A stretch of DNA of 7,610 nt from Elusimicrobiota bacterium (GCA_028869495.1 JAGWRY010000141.1:1-7610), one strand, 5' to 3'. Positions 1-6,624 are shown, counted from the stretch's first letter. The notes: generated by a model not told the origin, from the sequence alone. Program-made: numbers and translations.

Positions 1-10
1 CATCTTTAAG

Positions 11-17
11 GGAGAGG
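11..17 (+). promoter_or_regulatory. Ribosome binding site of dapA
   Basis: The purine run GGAGAGG lies 7 nt before the ATG at 25 and 10 nt before the ATG at 28. This favours the first ATG and shows that dapA is translated from a leadered mRNA. The only other sequence to the left is 10 bp with no recognisable promoter, so dapA may be an internal gene of an operon entering from outside the window. Confidence 0.7.
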
Positions 18-24
18 TCCAACT

Positions 25-906
25 ATGATGTTCGAAGGCTCTTGGGTCGCGCTCATCACCCCTTTCGATTCCGAAGGCCGCATCGACGAGGACGCATTCC
101 GCGCGCTCATACGCCGCCAGATCAAGGCGGGAACGACCGGGCTCGTGCCCTGCGGCTCCACGGGAGAAGCCGCGACCTTGAGCCATGAGGAGTATCGGCG
201 GGCGATCGAGATCACCCTCGAGGAGTCCCGCGGCGACGTGCCCGTGATGGCGGGGATCGGGACCAACGCGACGTGGAAGGCCGTCGAGCTCGCGCGCGAG
301 GCGGAGAGCCTGGGCGCGGACGCGCTGCTTGTGCTGGCGCCGTACTACAACAAGCCCACGCAGGAAGGGCTCTACCAGCACTTCCGCATGGTCGCGCATG
401 AGACGCGCCTGCCGATCATGCTCTACAACATCCCGGGCCGGACGGCCGTCAACGCGGCGCCGGCGACGATCGCGCGCGTCGCGAGGGACTGCCCCAACGT
501 GGCCGCGGTCAAGGACGCGGCCGGAAGCCTGGATCAGACGTCGGAGACGCTGGCGCTGTGCGGGCCGAGGTTCGCGGTGATGTCGGGCGACGACAGCCTG
601 ACGATCCCGATGATGTCCGTCGGCGCCCGCGGCGTGGTCTCCGTCGTCGCCAACGTCGCGCCCAAGGAGACGCGCGCGCTGGTCGACGCGTTCAAGAAGG
701 GCGACGCGAGGAAGGCCGCGGCGCTCCACCTGAAGCTGTTCCCCCTGGTGAAGGCGCTGTTCGTCGAGACGAACCCGATCCCGGTCAAGGCCGCGCTCGG
801 GCTGATGGGGCTGTGCCGGCCCGAGCCGCGCCTGCCGCTGACGCCGCTCTCGGACGCCGCGCGGCCGGCGCTCAAGAAGGCGCTGAAGGATTTCGGGCTG
901 ATCTGA
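25..906 (+). CDS. dapA: 4-hydroxy-tetrahydrodipicolinate synthase (DapA)
   Basis: This 293-residue cytoplasmic enzyme condenses pyruvate with L-aspartate semialdehyde, the first committed step to diaminopimelate and lysine. The whole chain aligns with the (beta/alpha)8 DapA family at normal length, opening with a GSWVALITPF-type N-terminus. The Schiff-base lysine is K163 in AVKDAAG, the catalytic tyrosine is Y134 in YNIPGRT with substrate-binding R139, and the pyruvate-binding loop is GSTGEA (44-49). Y108 fits the third member of the catalytic triad. The C-terminal NPIPVK and RLPLTP blocks are typical. ATG 25 is chosen for its GGAGAGG ribosome binding site at 7 nt; ATG 28 is possible. Residues matching the lysine-inhibition site of the E. 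coli enzyme are partly changed. The gene converges on the peptide transporter with 18 bp between stops. Confidence 0.95.
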   Translation: MMFEGSWVALITPFDSEGRIDEDAFRALIRRQIKAGTTGLVPCGSTGEAATLSHEEYRRAIEITLEESRGDVPVMAGIGTNATWKAVELAREAESLGADALLVLAPYYNKPTQEGLYQHFRMVAHETRLPIMLYNIPGRTAVNAAPATIARVARDCPNVAAVKDAAGSLDQTSETLALCGPRFAVMSGDDSLTIPMMSVGARGVVSVVANVAPKETRALVDAFKKGDARKAAALHLKLFPLVKALFVETNPIPVKAALGLMGLCRPEPRLPLTPLSDAARPALKKALKDFGLI

Positions 907-924
907 CGTCGGCCCCGGCTTCGG

Positions 925-2397
925 CTAGATCTCGCGCCCGATGCTCTTGCGCAGGGGCCTGTTGGCGGCGAAGAAGATCAGTCCGGAACCGACGCCGAGG
1001 GCGGTCAGCAGCGTGAAGAAGGCTTCTTTCGTCATCACGTTGTAGTAGCCGCCGATGAAGCCGGCCAGGTAGTTGCCGAAGAAGCTGGACAGGAACCACA
1101 TGCCCATCAGCATCGAGACCATGCGCGCGGGCGAGATCTTGGTCACCAGCGACAGGCCGATCGGCGACAGGTAGAGCTCTCCCATCGTCAGCAGGAACAC
1201 CGTCGAGATCAGCCAGAACGGGCTGCCCTTCTGATCGGGAGCGACGACGCGCGCGGCGGCGACCATGATCAGGAAGGACACCCCCAGCAGGACGCAGCCG
1301 ATGCCCATCTTCGTGACGCTCGACGGCTCCCGGCCGCGCCGGCTCTGCCAGGCCCAGAAGCGGTCGAGCACCGGGGCGAACAGGCAGATGAAGATCGGGT
1401 TGTACATCTGGAACCACGAGGACGGCATGTGCAGGCCCAGCAGGACCCAGCGCGTGTTCTGGTCGGCCCAGAGCTGCATCGTGTTGCCCTGCTGCTCGTA
1501 GACGGCCCAGAAGACGACGTTGATCGCGCACAGGAAGACCAGCGCCCAGATCCCCTTCCACTCGGCGGACGTCAGCGGCTTCTTCTGCTCCTCTTCGACC
1601 GAGACGTGCTCGGCGGCGGCCTTCTGCGTCAGCTCGTCGGGCGGCAGCAGGTGGCGGCCGAAATGGTAGATGGCGAGGCCCGCCAGCATGCCGACGCCGG
1701 CCGCGCCGAAGCCCCAGTGCCAGCCGACGAGCTGGCCGAGCGTGCCGCAGACGAGCGGCGAGAAGATCGCCCCCAGGTTGATGCCCATGTAGAAGATCGT
1801 GAACGCGGAGTCGCGGCGGTGGTCTCCCTCCGGGTAGAGCAGGCCGACCTGCGTCGAGATGTTCGGCTTGAAGCAGCCGTTGCCGACGATCAGGAACAGG
1901 AGGGCCGGGAAGAACAGGCTGGGAACCGCCATCAGGAAGTGGCCGATCGCCATCAAGACGCCCCCGACGTAGACCGTCTTGCGCTGGCCGAACAGGCGGT
2001 CGGCCAGGATGCCGCCGAAGAACGGCGTGAAGTACACGAACGCCGTGTAGAGGCCGTAGATCTGCGAGGACATCGCTTGGTTCGACATCGGGATGTCGAC
2101 GTGGCGGAAGAACCACGCGAGGAGCGCGTACATCGTGCCGTAGCCGACCACGTGCATCGCGCCCTGGCCGGCCACGTGCGCCCCGTGGCTGGTCACGTTC
2201 GCCCAGTCGCCCTGCGCGCCGGGCAGGAGGTAGTGGAGCATGTAGAGGACCAGGAGGGTCCGCATCCCGTAGTACGAGAAGCGCTCCCACATCTCGGTGA
2301 AGAAGAGGATGTAGAGGCCCTTCGGGTGCCCGAACCACTCGCCCTGCGGGGGCGGGCCGGCCGGCGCGAACGCGTCCATGTTCTTCATCGAGCTCAT
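925..2397 (-). CDS. POT/PTR2-family proton-dependent oligopeptide symporter
   Basis: This 490-residue inner-membrane MFS protein probably imports di- and tripeptides using the proton gradient. Family signatures are clear: the ExxERF motif (E35, E38, R39, F40) in helix 1, GGILADRLFGQR (128-139) between helices 2 and 3, the KPN lysine K177, FYMGINLG (202-209) in helix 5, the WAVYEQQG segment (297-304) in helix 7, and the GELYLSPIGLS segment (406-416) with E407 in helix 10. Length and about 14 hydrophobic segments fit bacterial POT proteins. The loop after helix 1 (about 59-111) is much longer than usual and histidine-rich. The start overlaps the gmhB-like stop as ATGA and has GGGAGGA just upstream; the longer open frame upstream is only the shadow of that gene. 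The exact substrate (di-, tri- or other peptide) cannot be read from the sequence. Confidence 0.93.
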   Translation of the reverse strand: MSSMKNMDAFAPAGPPPQGEWFGHPKGLYILFFTEMWERFSYYGMRTLLVLYMLHYLLPGAQGDWANVTSHGAHVAGQGAMHVVGYGTMYALLAWFFRHVDIPMSNQAMSSQIYGLYTAFVYFTPFFGGILADRLFGQRKTVYVGGVLMAIGHFLMAVPSLFFPALLFLIVGNGCFKPNISTQVGLLYPEGDHRRDSAFTIFYMGINLGAIFSPLVCGTLGQLVGWHWGFGAAGVGMLAGLAIYHFGRHLLPPDELTQKAAAEHVSVEEEQKKPLTSAEWKGIWALVFLCAINVVFWAVYEQQGNTMQLWADQNTRWVLLGLHMPSSWFQMYNPIFICLFAPVLDRFWAWQSRRGREPSSVTKMGIGCVLLGVSFLIMVAAARVVAPDQKGSPFWLISTVFLLTMGELYLSPIGLSLVTKISPARMVSMLMGMWFLSSFFGNYLAGFIGGYYNVMTKEAFFTLLTALGVGSGLIFFAANRPLRKSIGREI

Positions 2398-2951
2398 CGT
2401 TCCTCCCGTGCGACGATCCAGCGCGCCGCCGCGGACAGGTCGCGGCAGGTCTTGTCGGGCCGGGCCGCGTGCTTGCCGTCGCGCCCGCCCTTGCCCGTGC
2501 GCACGAGGACGGCGCCGCAGCCCGCGTTGCGCGCGGTCTGCACGTCCGTCGTCGTGTCGCCGACGAAATAGGACTTCTTCAGGTCCAGCCGGAAGCGGCG
2601 CGCGGCCGCCTTCAGCATCCCGACGCCCGGCTTGCGCCACGGATGGCGTTCGTCCGGGTGATGCGGCGAGAAATAGAGCGCGTCCCACCTGGCGCCTGAG
2701 CGCGCGAGGCGCTTCTTGAGCTCGCGATGGATCGCGCGCAGGCGCGTCAGGCTGAAGTAGCCGCGCGCGACGCCGGACTGGTTCGTCGCGACGATCACCT
2801 TGAAGCCGGCCCGGCGCAGGGACTTCAGCGCCGCCGGAACGCCGGGCAGGACCTCGAGCTGGGAGAGCTCGCGCAGGTAGTCGACCTCGCGCACGAGCAC
2901 GCCGTCGCGGTCCAGGAAGACGGCCCGTCGTCGTGGCTTGGGGGCGGGCAC
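2394..2951 (-). CDS. gmhB: HAD-IIIA phosphatase, GmhB/HisB-N like (D-glycero-D-manno-heptose 1,7-bisphosphate 7-phosphatase type)
   Basis: This 185-residue cytoplasmic HAD phosphatase resembles GmhB, which removes the 7-phosphate during ADP-heptose synthesis for LPS; the related HisB N-domain acts on histidinol phosphate. Visible motifs are FLDRDGVL with nucleophile D14 and acid/base D16, TNQSG (56-60), RKP with K107, and the Mg2+ motif GDTTTD (131-136). The Cys-His zinc loop typical of GmhB is degraded: its positions read S95, H97, H103 and W105, and the loop is short. The start is a GTG (2951) directly before the conserved domain. It has no Shine-Dalgarno sequence but a TAGAAT box 7 nt upstream. 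The frame is open further upstream but encodes nothing family-like. The gene leads an operon with the peptide transporter (ATGA overlap). The fold is secure; the exact substrate, and so the symbol, is less so. Confidence 0.85.
   Translation of the reverse strand: MPAPKPRRRAVFLDRDGVLVREVDYLRELSQLEVLPGVPAALKSLRRAGFKVIVATNQSGVARGYFSLTRLRAIHRELKKRLARSGARWDALYFSPHHPDERHPWRKPGVGMLKAAARRFRLDLKKSYFVGDTTTDVQTARNAGCGAVLVRTGKGGRDGKHAARPDKTCRDLSAAARWIVAREER
2401..2407 (-). promoter_or_regulatory. Ribosome binding site of the peptide transporter gene
   Basis: On the minus strand GGGAGGA lies 3 nt before the ATG at 2397, inside the last codons of the gmhB-like gene. It fixes the transporter start and fits translational coupling, since the upstream stop codon (2396-2394) overlaps this start. 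Confidence 0.7.
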
Positions 2952-2958
2952 GGCCCGG

Positions 2959-2964
2959 ATTCTA
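2959..2964 (-). promoter_or_regulatory. Candidate -10 box of the gmhB-like/peptide transporter operon (leaderless type)
   Basis: On the minus strand TAGAAT is followed by 7 nt and then the GTG start at 2951, so transcription would begin at or next to the start codon. No ribosome binding site lies between. A -35 element is weak at best (TCGAAA at 15-nt spacing). By eye TAGAAT occurs only twice in this GC-rich window, both times 6-7 nt before a start codon. Confidence 0.5.
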
Positions 2965-2978
2965 GCTTTTTTCCGGCG

Positions 2979-3012
2979 TTTTCGACGGAGGGAGGCTCCT
3001 TCGTTGCGAAAA
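2979..3012. repeat. Nested inverted repeat in the gmhB/exchanger intergenic region
   Basis: The outer arms TTTTCG (2979-2984) and CGAAAA (3007-3012) form a perfect 6-bp dyad. Inside lies GGAG (2987-2990) and CTCC (2996-2999) separated by 5 nt. It sits in the middle of the 94-bp divergent spacer and could be an operator or an mRNA leader structure. Arms this short can arise by chance. Confidence 0.3.
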
Positions 3013-3022
3013 TGAAATCGGG

Positions 3023-3038
3023 CGGGCGCTCTCGCCCG
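3023..3038 (+). repeat. GC hairpin just before the exchanger start codon
   Basis: CGGGCG-CTCT-CGCCCG forms a perfect 6-bp stem with a 4-nt loop, ending 7 nt before the ATG at 3046, where a ribosome binding site would normally be. It may limit or regulate translation of the exchanger. I see no Shine-Dalgarno sequence in its place. Confidence 0.35.
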
Positions 3039-3045
3039 GGCCGCT

Positions 3046-3990
3046 ATGACGATCTTTCTTCCGGCTATGGCCGGCGCCGCCTGCGCGGCCGCGATGATGG
3101 CGGCCAGCGGGGTCGCCGTGCGCCACGCGGCCGCGCTCAGCAAGCGCCTGACGGCGCCGCCGTTCCTGATCGGGATCACCTTGGTCGCCCTCGGCACCGA
3201 CATGCCGGAGCTGGTCAACTCGATCGTCTCCTGCCGCCTCGGCCACGGGAACATCAACGTCGGCGACTCGATCGGCTCGGTCTTCGCGCAGGGGACGCTG
3301 GTGCTGGGTCTTCTGCCTTTCGTCGCGCGCGCCGCGCCGCCGGTCCGGCGCCGCGAGGTGCTCCTCACCTCCGGCCTGACGCTGGCCGCCCTGCTCCTGG
3401 GCGTCGTCCTGGTCCGCGACGGGACGCTGTCGCGCCTCGACGGCCTCCTGCTGAGCCTGGTCTGGGTCGCGGCGACCGGGACGGCCTGGCGCTTCGGCGG
3501 CGCTCCGGGCGAGCCTCCGCCGCGCGCCGGCGGCGCGTCCGGGTCCGCCTTCGGGCACGCCGCCAAGCTCTTCGGAGCCCTCGCCGTCGTCGCCGCCGCG
3601 GCCGCAGGACTCGTGCACGCGGTCGCGGCGGCCTCCGCGGCCCTCGCGGTCCCCGAGTACGTGGTCGGCTTCTTCGGGGCCGCGCTGGGGACCTCTCTGC
3701 CGGAGCTCGTCGTGGACCTGACCGCGATGCGCCGCGGGCAGAAGGAGATCGCCCTCGGCGGAGTGCTCGGCGCCTGCCTGATCGACGCGACGCTGTCCCT
3801 CGGGATCGGACCGGCTCTCTTCCCGACCCCGATCGACGCCGAACTCGCCCTGCGCGGCGCGGCGGTCGCCTTCGTCGCGATGGCCTCGGCCCTGATGCTC
3901 GGCTCGCGCGTCAAGCACGACCGCTGGAGCGGCGCGGCCTTGATCGCCCTCTACGTCTGCGGCTACTTCCTGCTGATCCCCCGCCCGTAG
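3046..3990 (+). CDS. CaCA-superfamily cation exchanger (YrbG/NCX-like)
   Basis: This 314-residue inner-membrane antiporter has the two inverted alpha repeats of the Ca2+/cation antiporter superfamily, usually Na+ or H+ coupled Ca2+ efflux. Alpha-1 is around 38-90 (IGITLVALGTDMPEL, then GDSIGS) and alpha-2 around 203-256 (GFFGAALGTSLPEL, then GGVLGACLID). A hydrophilic, Pro/Gly-rich linker at about 149-170 joins the halves, and total hydrophobicity fits ten helices. The paired glutamates E55 and E220 are present. Other predicted ion ligands differ from the family consensus: D52 replaces Ser, Q82 replaces Asn, and A243 replaces Ser. ATG 3046 is the only start after an in-frame stop at 3013; no ribosome binding site is visible. 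The 3' end overlaps the Ca2+ ATPase gene by 28 bp on the other strand. Family is secure; ion specificity is not. Confidence 0.88.
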   Translation: MTIFLPAMAGAACAAAMMAASGVAVRHAAALSKRLTAPPFLIGITLVALGTDMPELVNSIVSCRLGHGNINVGDSIGSVFAQGTLVLGLLPFVARAAPPVRRREVLLTSGLTLAALLLGVVLVRDGTLSRLDGLLLSLVWVAATGTAWRFGGAPGEPPPRAGGASGSAFGHAAKLFGALAVVAAAAAGLVHAVAAASAALAVPEYVVGFFGAALGTSLPELVVDLTAMRRGQKEIALGGVLGACLIDATLSLGIGPALFPTPIDAELALRGAAVAFVAMASALMLGSRVKHDRWSGAALIALYVCGYFLLIPRP

Positions 3991-6551
3991 CGGCGCTTGA
4001 CGGCTTTCTCGGCCTCGACCGCCAGGAAGACGACGCAGGACAGCGCGAGCGCCGCGGCCGCCTCGCCGGGACTCAGCGCGCGCGTGCGCAGGACCGCCTG
4101 AAGCGGCGGCGCGTAGACCGCCGCCGCCTGCAGGGCGAGCATCCCGGCCACGGCCGCCAAGAGGGGCTTGTTCGACAGGAGCCCCTGCGAGAACAGCGAC
4201 TCCGTCTCGGAGCGGATCGCGAGCACGTGCCCGAGCTGGGACAGCGCGACGACGGTGAAGAGCATCGTGCGCCAATGCGCGCTTCCGGCGCCGACCAGGG
4301 ACGCCTGCGCGCCCAGGACCAGCGCCGTCATCAGCAGGCCGACCCAAACCGCGTGGACCCCGAGCCCGCGCGCGAACACGCTCTCGCCCGGCGGGCGCGG
4401 CCCCCGGCTCATCGCGTCGGCCTCCTCGGGCTCGGCGGCGAGCGCCAGGCCCGGCAGGCCGTCGGTCAGCAGGTTCACCCACAGGATCTGCGCCGGGAGG
4501 AGCGGGATCGGCAGGCCGAGCAGCGGCGCCAGCGCGACGATCAGCACCTCGGCCGAGTTCGTCGTCAGTTGGTACTTCACGAAGCGGCGGATGTTGTCGT
4601 AGAGGCGGCGCCCCTCGCGCACCGCGCCGACGATCGTCGCGAAGTCGTCGTCGAGCAGGACCATCGCCGCGGCCTCGCGGGCCGCGGCGGTCCCGCCCTT
4701 TCCCATCGCGACGCCGATCTCGGCGCGGCGCAGGGCGGGGGCGTCGTTGACGCCGTCGCCGGTCATCGCGACGATCTCGCCGTCCTCCTGCAGGGCGGTC
4801 ACGATCTTGAGCTTCTGCTCGGGGGCGACGCGCGCGTAGACGCGGACCTTCCGAGCGCGCCGGCGCAGGTCCTCCAGCGGCGTCTCGGCGAGCTCCGCGC
4901 CGGTCATCACCGCGCCGCCGTCCTCGAGGATCCCGAGGCGCCGCGCGACCGCGGCCGCCGTCAGCGGATGATCGCCGGTGATCATCACCGTGCGCACACC
5001 GGCCGCGCGGCAGAGAGCGACCGCCTCCTTCGCGCGCGGACGCGGCGGGTCGAGCAGGCCGGCCAGGCCGAGGAAGGTCAGGCCGCTCTCGACCTCCGCC
5101 GCCGCAGGGTCCGTCGGCGGGGACTCCCACTCGCGAGAGGCCAGGGCCAGCACGCGCAGGCCGTCGCCGGCGAGGCGGTCGGCCTCGCGCCGGAGCGCCT
5201 CGCGGTCGAACGGCGCGGGCCCGGCCGTCGAGACGCAGGCGGCCAGCACCGCCTCGGCGGCACCCTTCGTGAACGAGACCCCGCTTCCGTCCGCGCGCCG
5301 GTGCACGGTCGTCATCAGCCGCCGATCCGCGTCGAACGGCAGTTCGGCGACGCGCGGCAGTTCCGCGGCCAGCGCGTCCGGATCCGCGCCCGCTCCGAGC
5401 GCCGCGGCGAGGAGCGCGGTCTCGGTCGGATCGCCGACGAAGTCGCCGGAGATCCCGCGCTTGGCGTCGCCGCAGAGGGCCAGCGCGCGGGTCAGCGCGG
5501 AGCCGCCGTCCGCTCTCAAGACCTCGACGCGCATCCGGTTCTGCGTCAGCGTCCCGGTCTTGTCCGAGCAGATGCAGGTGACCGAGCCCAGCGTCTCGAC
5601 GGCCGGCAGGCGGCGCACGAGCGCGCGGCGGCGGGCCATCTTCAGCGCGCCCAGCGCCAGCGAGATCGTGACGACCGCGGGCAGGGCCTCGGGGACGGCC
5701 GCGACGGCCAGGCTGATCGCGGTCAGCAGGACCTCGAGCGGCGCCTCGCCGCGCAGGAGACCGGCCGCGAAGACCAGCGCGCAGACGCCGAGCACGACGA
5801 CGGCCAGGCTCCGCCCGAAGGCGGCCAAGCGGCGCTGGAGGGGCGTCTGCGTCTCCTCGGTCCGTTCGAGCAGGCGCGCGACGCGCCCGAACTCTGTGTC
5901 CATGCCCGCCGCCGCGACGACGCCGAGCCCGCGTCCCGCCGTCGCGACGGTCCCCGCATAGGCCATGTTGCGGCGGTCTCCGAGCGCGGCGGCCTCCTCG
6001 GGCTCGGCCGCGGCCGATTTCTCGACCGGGACCGACTCGCCCGTCAGAGCCGACTCGTCGACGGCCAGCCGCGCGGACTCGAGCAGGCGCAGGTCGGCCG
6101 GGACGACCGCCCCCGCCTCCAGGAGCACGACGTCGCCGACCGCCAACTCCGCGGCCGGCACGACGCGGTCGACGCCGCCGCGCCTCACGACCGCCTCCGG
6201 AGCGGCCATCGCCTTCAGCGCCGCGATCGCGTTCTCGGCGCGGCGCTCCTGGACGAAGCCGATCAGGGCGTTGAGCGTCAGGATCGCCGCGATCGCGGCC
6301 GCGTCGTGGATCTCGCCGATCGCGGCCGCCGTCGCCGCCGCCGCCAGCAGGAGCAGGACCATGACGTCGGCGAACTGCGCGAGCAGGGTCGCCCCCGGCC
6401 CGCGGCGCCTGCTCTCCTTCAGCGCGTTCGGGCCGTCGAGAGCCAGGCGCCGGGCGGCCTCCTCGGGACTCAGGCCCGCGCGGCCGGTCCCCAAGGCGGC
6501 CAGAGCCTCCTCGGCCGACGTCCGATGCCACGGGACTCGGAGCGTCCGCAT
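3963..6551 (-). CDS. P2A-type Ca2+-transporting P-type ATPase (SERCA/PMR1-like)
   Basis: This 862-residue inner-membrane pump would export Ca2+ using ATP. The cation-ATPase N-terminal domain (8-50) begins with WHRTSAEEAL. TGES (170-173) marks the actuator, PEALP (287-291) helix M4, DKTGTLTQN with phosphorylated D330 the P-domain, FTKGAAE with K429 the nucleotide site, then TGDHPLT and GDGVND (598-603). Predicted Ca2+ ligands are conserved: E288 in M4, N665 and E668 in M5 (NSAEV), N693, T696 and D697 in M6 (NLLTDG). The M8 position corresponding to SERCA E908 is Q772. Length is normal for bacterial P2A pumps. The ATG at 6551 is preferred because TAAATT lies 7 nt upstream; ATG 6557 (two residues longer) is equally in frame and neither has a Shine-Dalgarno sequence. 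Mn2+ transport cannot be excluded. Confidence 0.93.
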   Translation of the reverse strand: MRTLRVPWHRTSAEEALAALGTGRAGLSPEEAARRLALDGPNALKESRRRGPGATLLAQFADVMVLLLLAAAATAAAIGEIHDAAAIAAILTLNALIGFVQERRAENAIAALKAMAAPEAVVRRGGVDRVVPAAELAVGDVVLLEAGAVVPADLRLLESARLAVDESALTGESVPVEKSAAAEPEEAAALGDRRNMAYAGTVATAGRGLGVVAAAGMDTEFGRVARLLERTEETQTPLQRRLAAFGRSLAVVVLGVCALVFAAGLLRGEAPLEVLLTAISLAVAAVPEALPAVVTISLALGALKMARRRALVRRLPAVETLGSVTCICSDKTGTLTQNRMRVEVLRADGGSALTRALALCGDAKRGISGDFVGDPTETALLAAALGAGADPDALAAELPRVAELPFDADRRLMTTVHRRADGSGVSFTKGAAEAVLAACVSTAGPAPFDREALRREADRLAGDGLRVLALASREWESPPTDPAAAEVESGLTFLGLAGLLDPPRPRAKEAVALCRAAGVRTVMITGDHPLTAAAVARRLGILEDGGAVMTGAELAETPLEDLRRRARKVRVYARVAPEQKLKIVTALQEDGEIVAMTGDGVNDAPALRRAEIGVAMGKGGTAAAREAAAMVLLDDDFATIVGAVREGRRLYDNIRRFVKYQLTTNSAEVLIVALAPLLGLPIPLLPAQILWVNLLTDGLPGLALAAEPEEADAMSRGPRPPGESVFARGLGVHAVWVGLLMTALVLGAQASLVGAGSAHWRTMLFTVVALSQLGHVLAIRSETESLFSQGLLSNKPLLAAVAGMLALQAAAVYAPPLQAVLRTRALSPGEAAAALALSCVVFLAVEAEKAVKRRYGRGISRK

Positions 6552-6558
6552 CTCCATG

Positions 6559-6564
6559 AATTTA
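6559..6564 (-). promoter_or_regulatory. Candidate -10 box of the Ca2+ ATPase gene (leaderless type)
   Basis: On the minus strand TAAATT lies 7 nt before the ATG at 6551 and 1 nt before the ATG at 6557. If it is a -10 box, transcription starts at about 6551-6552 and the second ATG is the true start. No Shine-Dalgarno sequence is present for either ATG, and the -35 region shows no clear TTGACA match. Confidence 0.4.
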
Positions 6565-6580
6565 GCAACGTTCAAGCCAA

Positions 6581-6595
6581 CGGAGTCCTTCTCCG
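6581..6595. repeat. Dyad between divergent ATPase and gpx promoters
   Basis: CGGAG-TCCTT-CTCCG is a perfect 5-bp inverted repeat with a 5-nt centre. Its GGAG...CTCC core lies 17 nt from the ATPase -10 box and 18 nt from the gpx -10 box, where the -35 elements of both divergent promoters would be. It may be a shared operator or activator site. A similar GGAG-N5-CTCC dyad lies in the gmhB/exchanger spacer. Confidence 0.35.
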
Positions 6596-6612
6596 CGGGC
6601 GCCCAAGAGAGG

Positions 6613-6618
6613 TAGAAT
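6613..6618 (+). promoter_or_regulatory. Candidate -10 box of gpx (leaderless type)
   Basis: TAGAAT lies 6 nt before the GTG at 6625, which would place the transcription start on or beside that codon. A purine run GAGAGG (6607-6612) is adjacent but 12 nt from the GTG, too far for a typical ribosome binding site. A -35 element is not convincing. Confidence 0.45.
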
Positions 6619-6624
6619 CGCCGC

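Noticed and set aside
1..10. End of an upstream gene (TAA at 7-9)
   Set aside because: Only two codons are visible, which is too little to support a gene.
907..924. Intrinsic terminator between dapA and the peptide transporter gene
   Set aside because: Only a 5-bp arm pair with a 22-nt loop is present and no T-run follows on either strand.
872..2571. Open frames of 380-490 codons overlapping the peptide transporter gene in other frames
   Set aside because: They carry no recognisable motif, while the POT frame shows all family signatures and a ribosome binding site.
2952..3914. Upstream extension of the gmhB-like gene over the exchanger gene
   Set aside because: The HAD domain begins 10 residues after GTG 2951. 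The extension is low-complexity and antisense to a well-supported membrane protein gene.
2962..6531. A 1189-codon open frame on the minus strand
   Set aside because: It is the same DNA as the ATPase in another frame; composition is Arg/Gly/Ala repeats with no domain, so it is a GC shadow.
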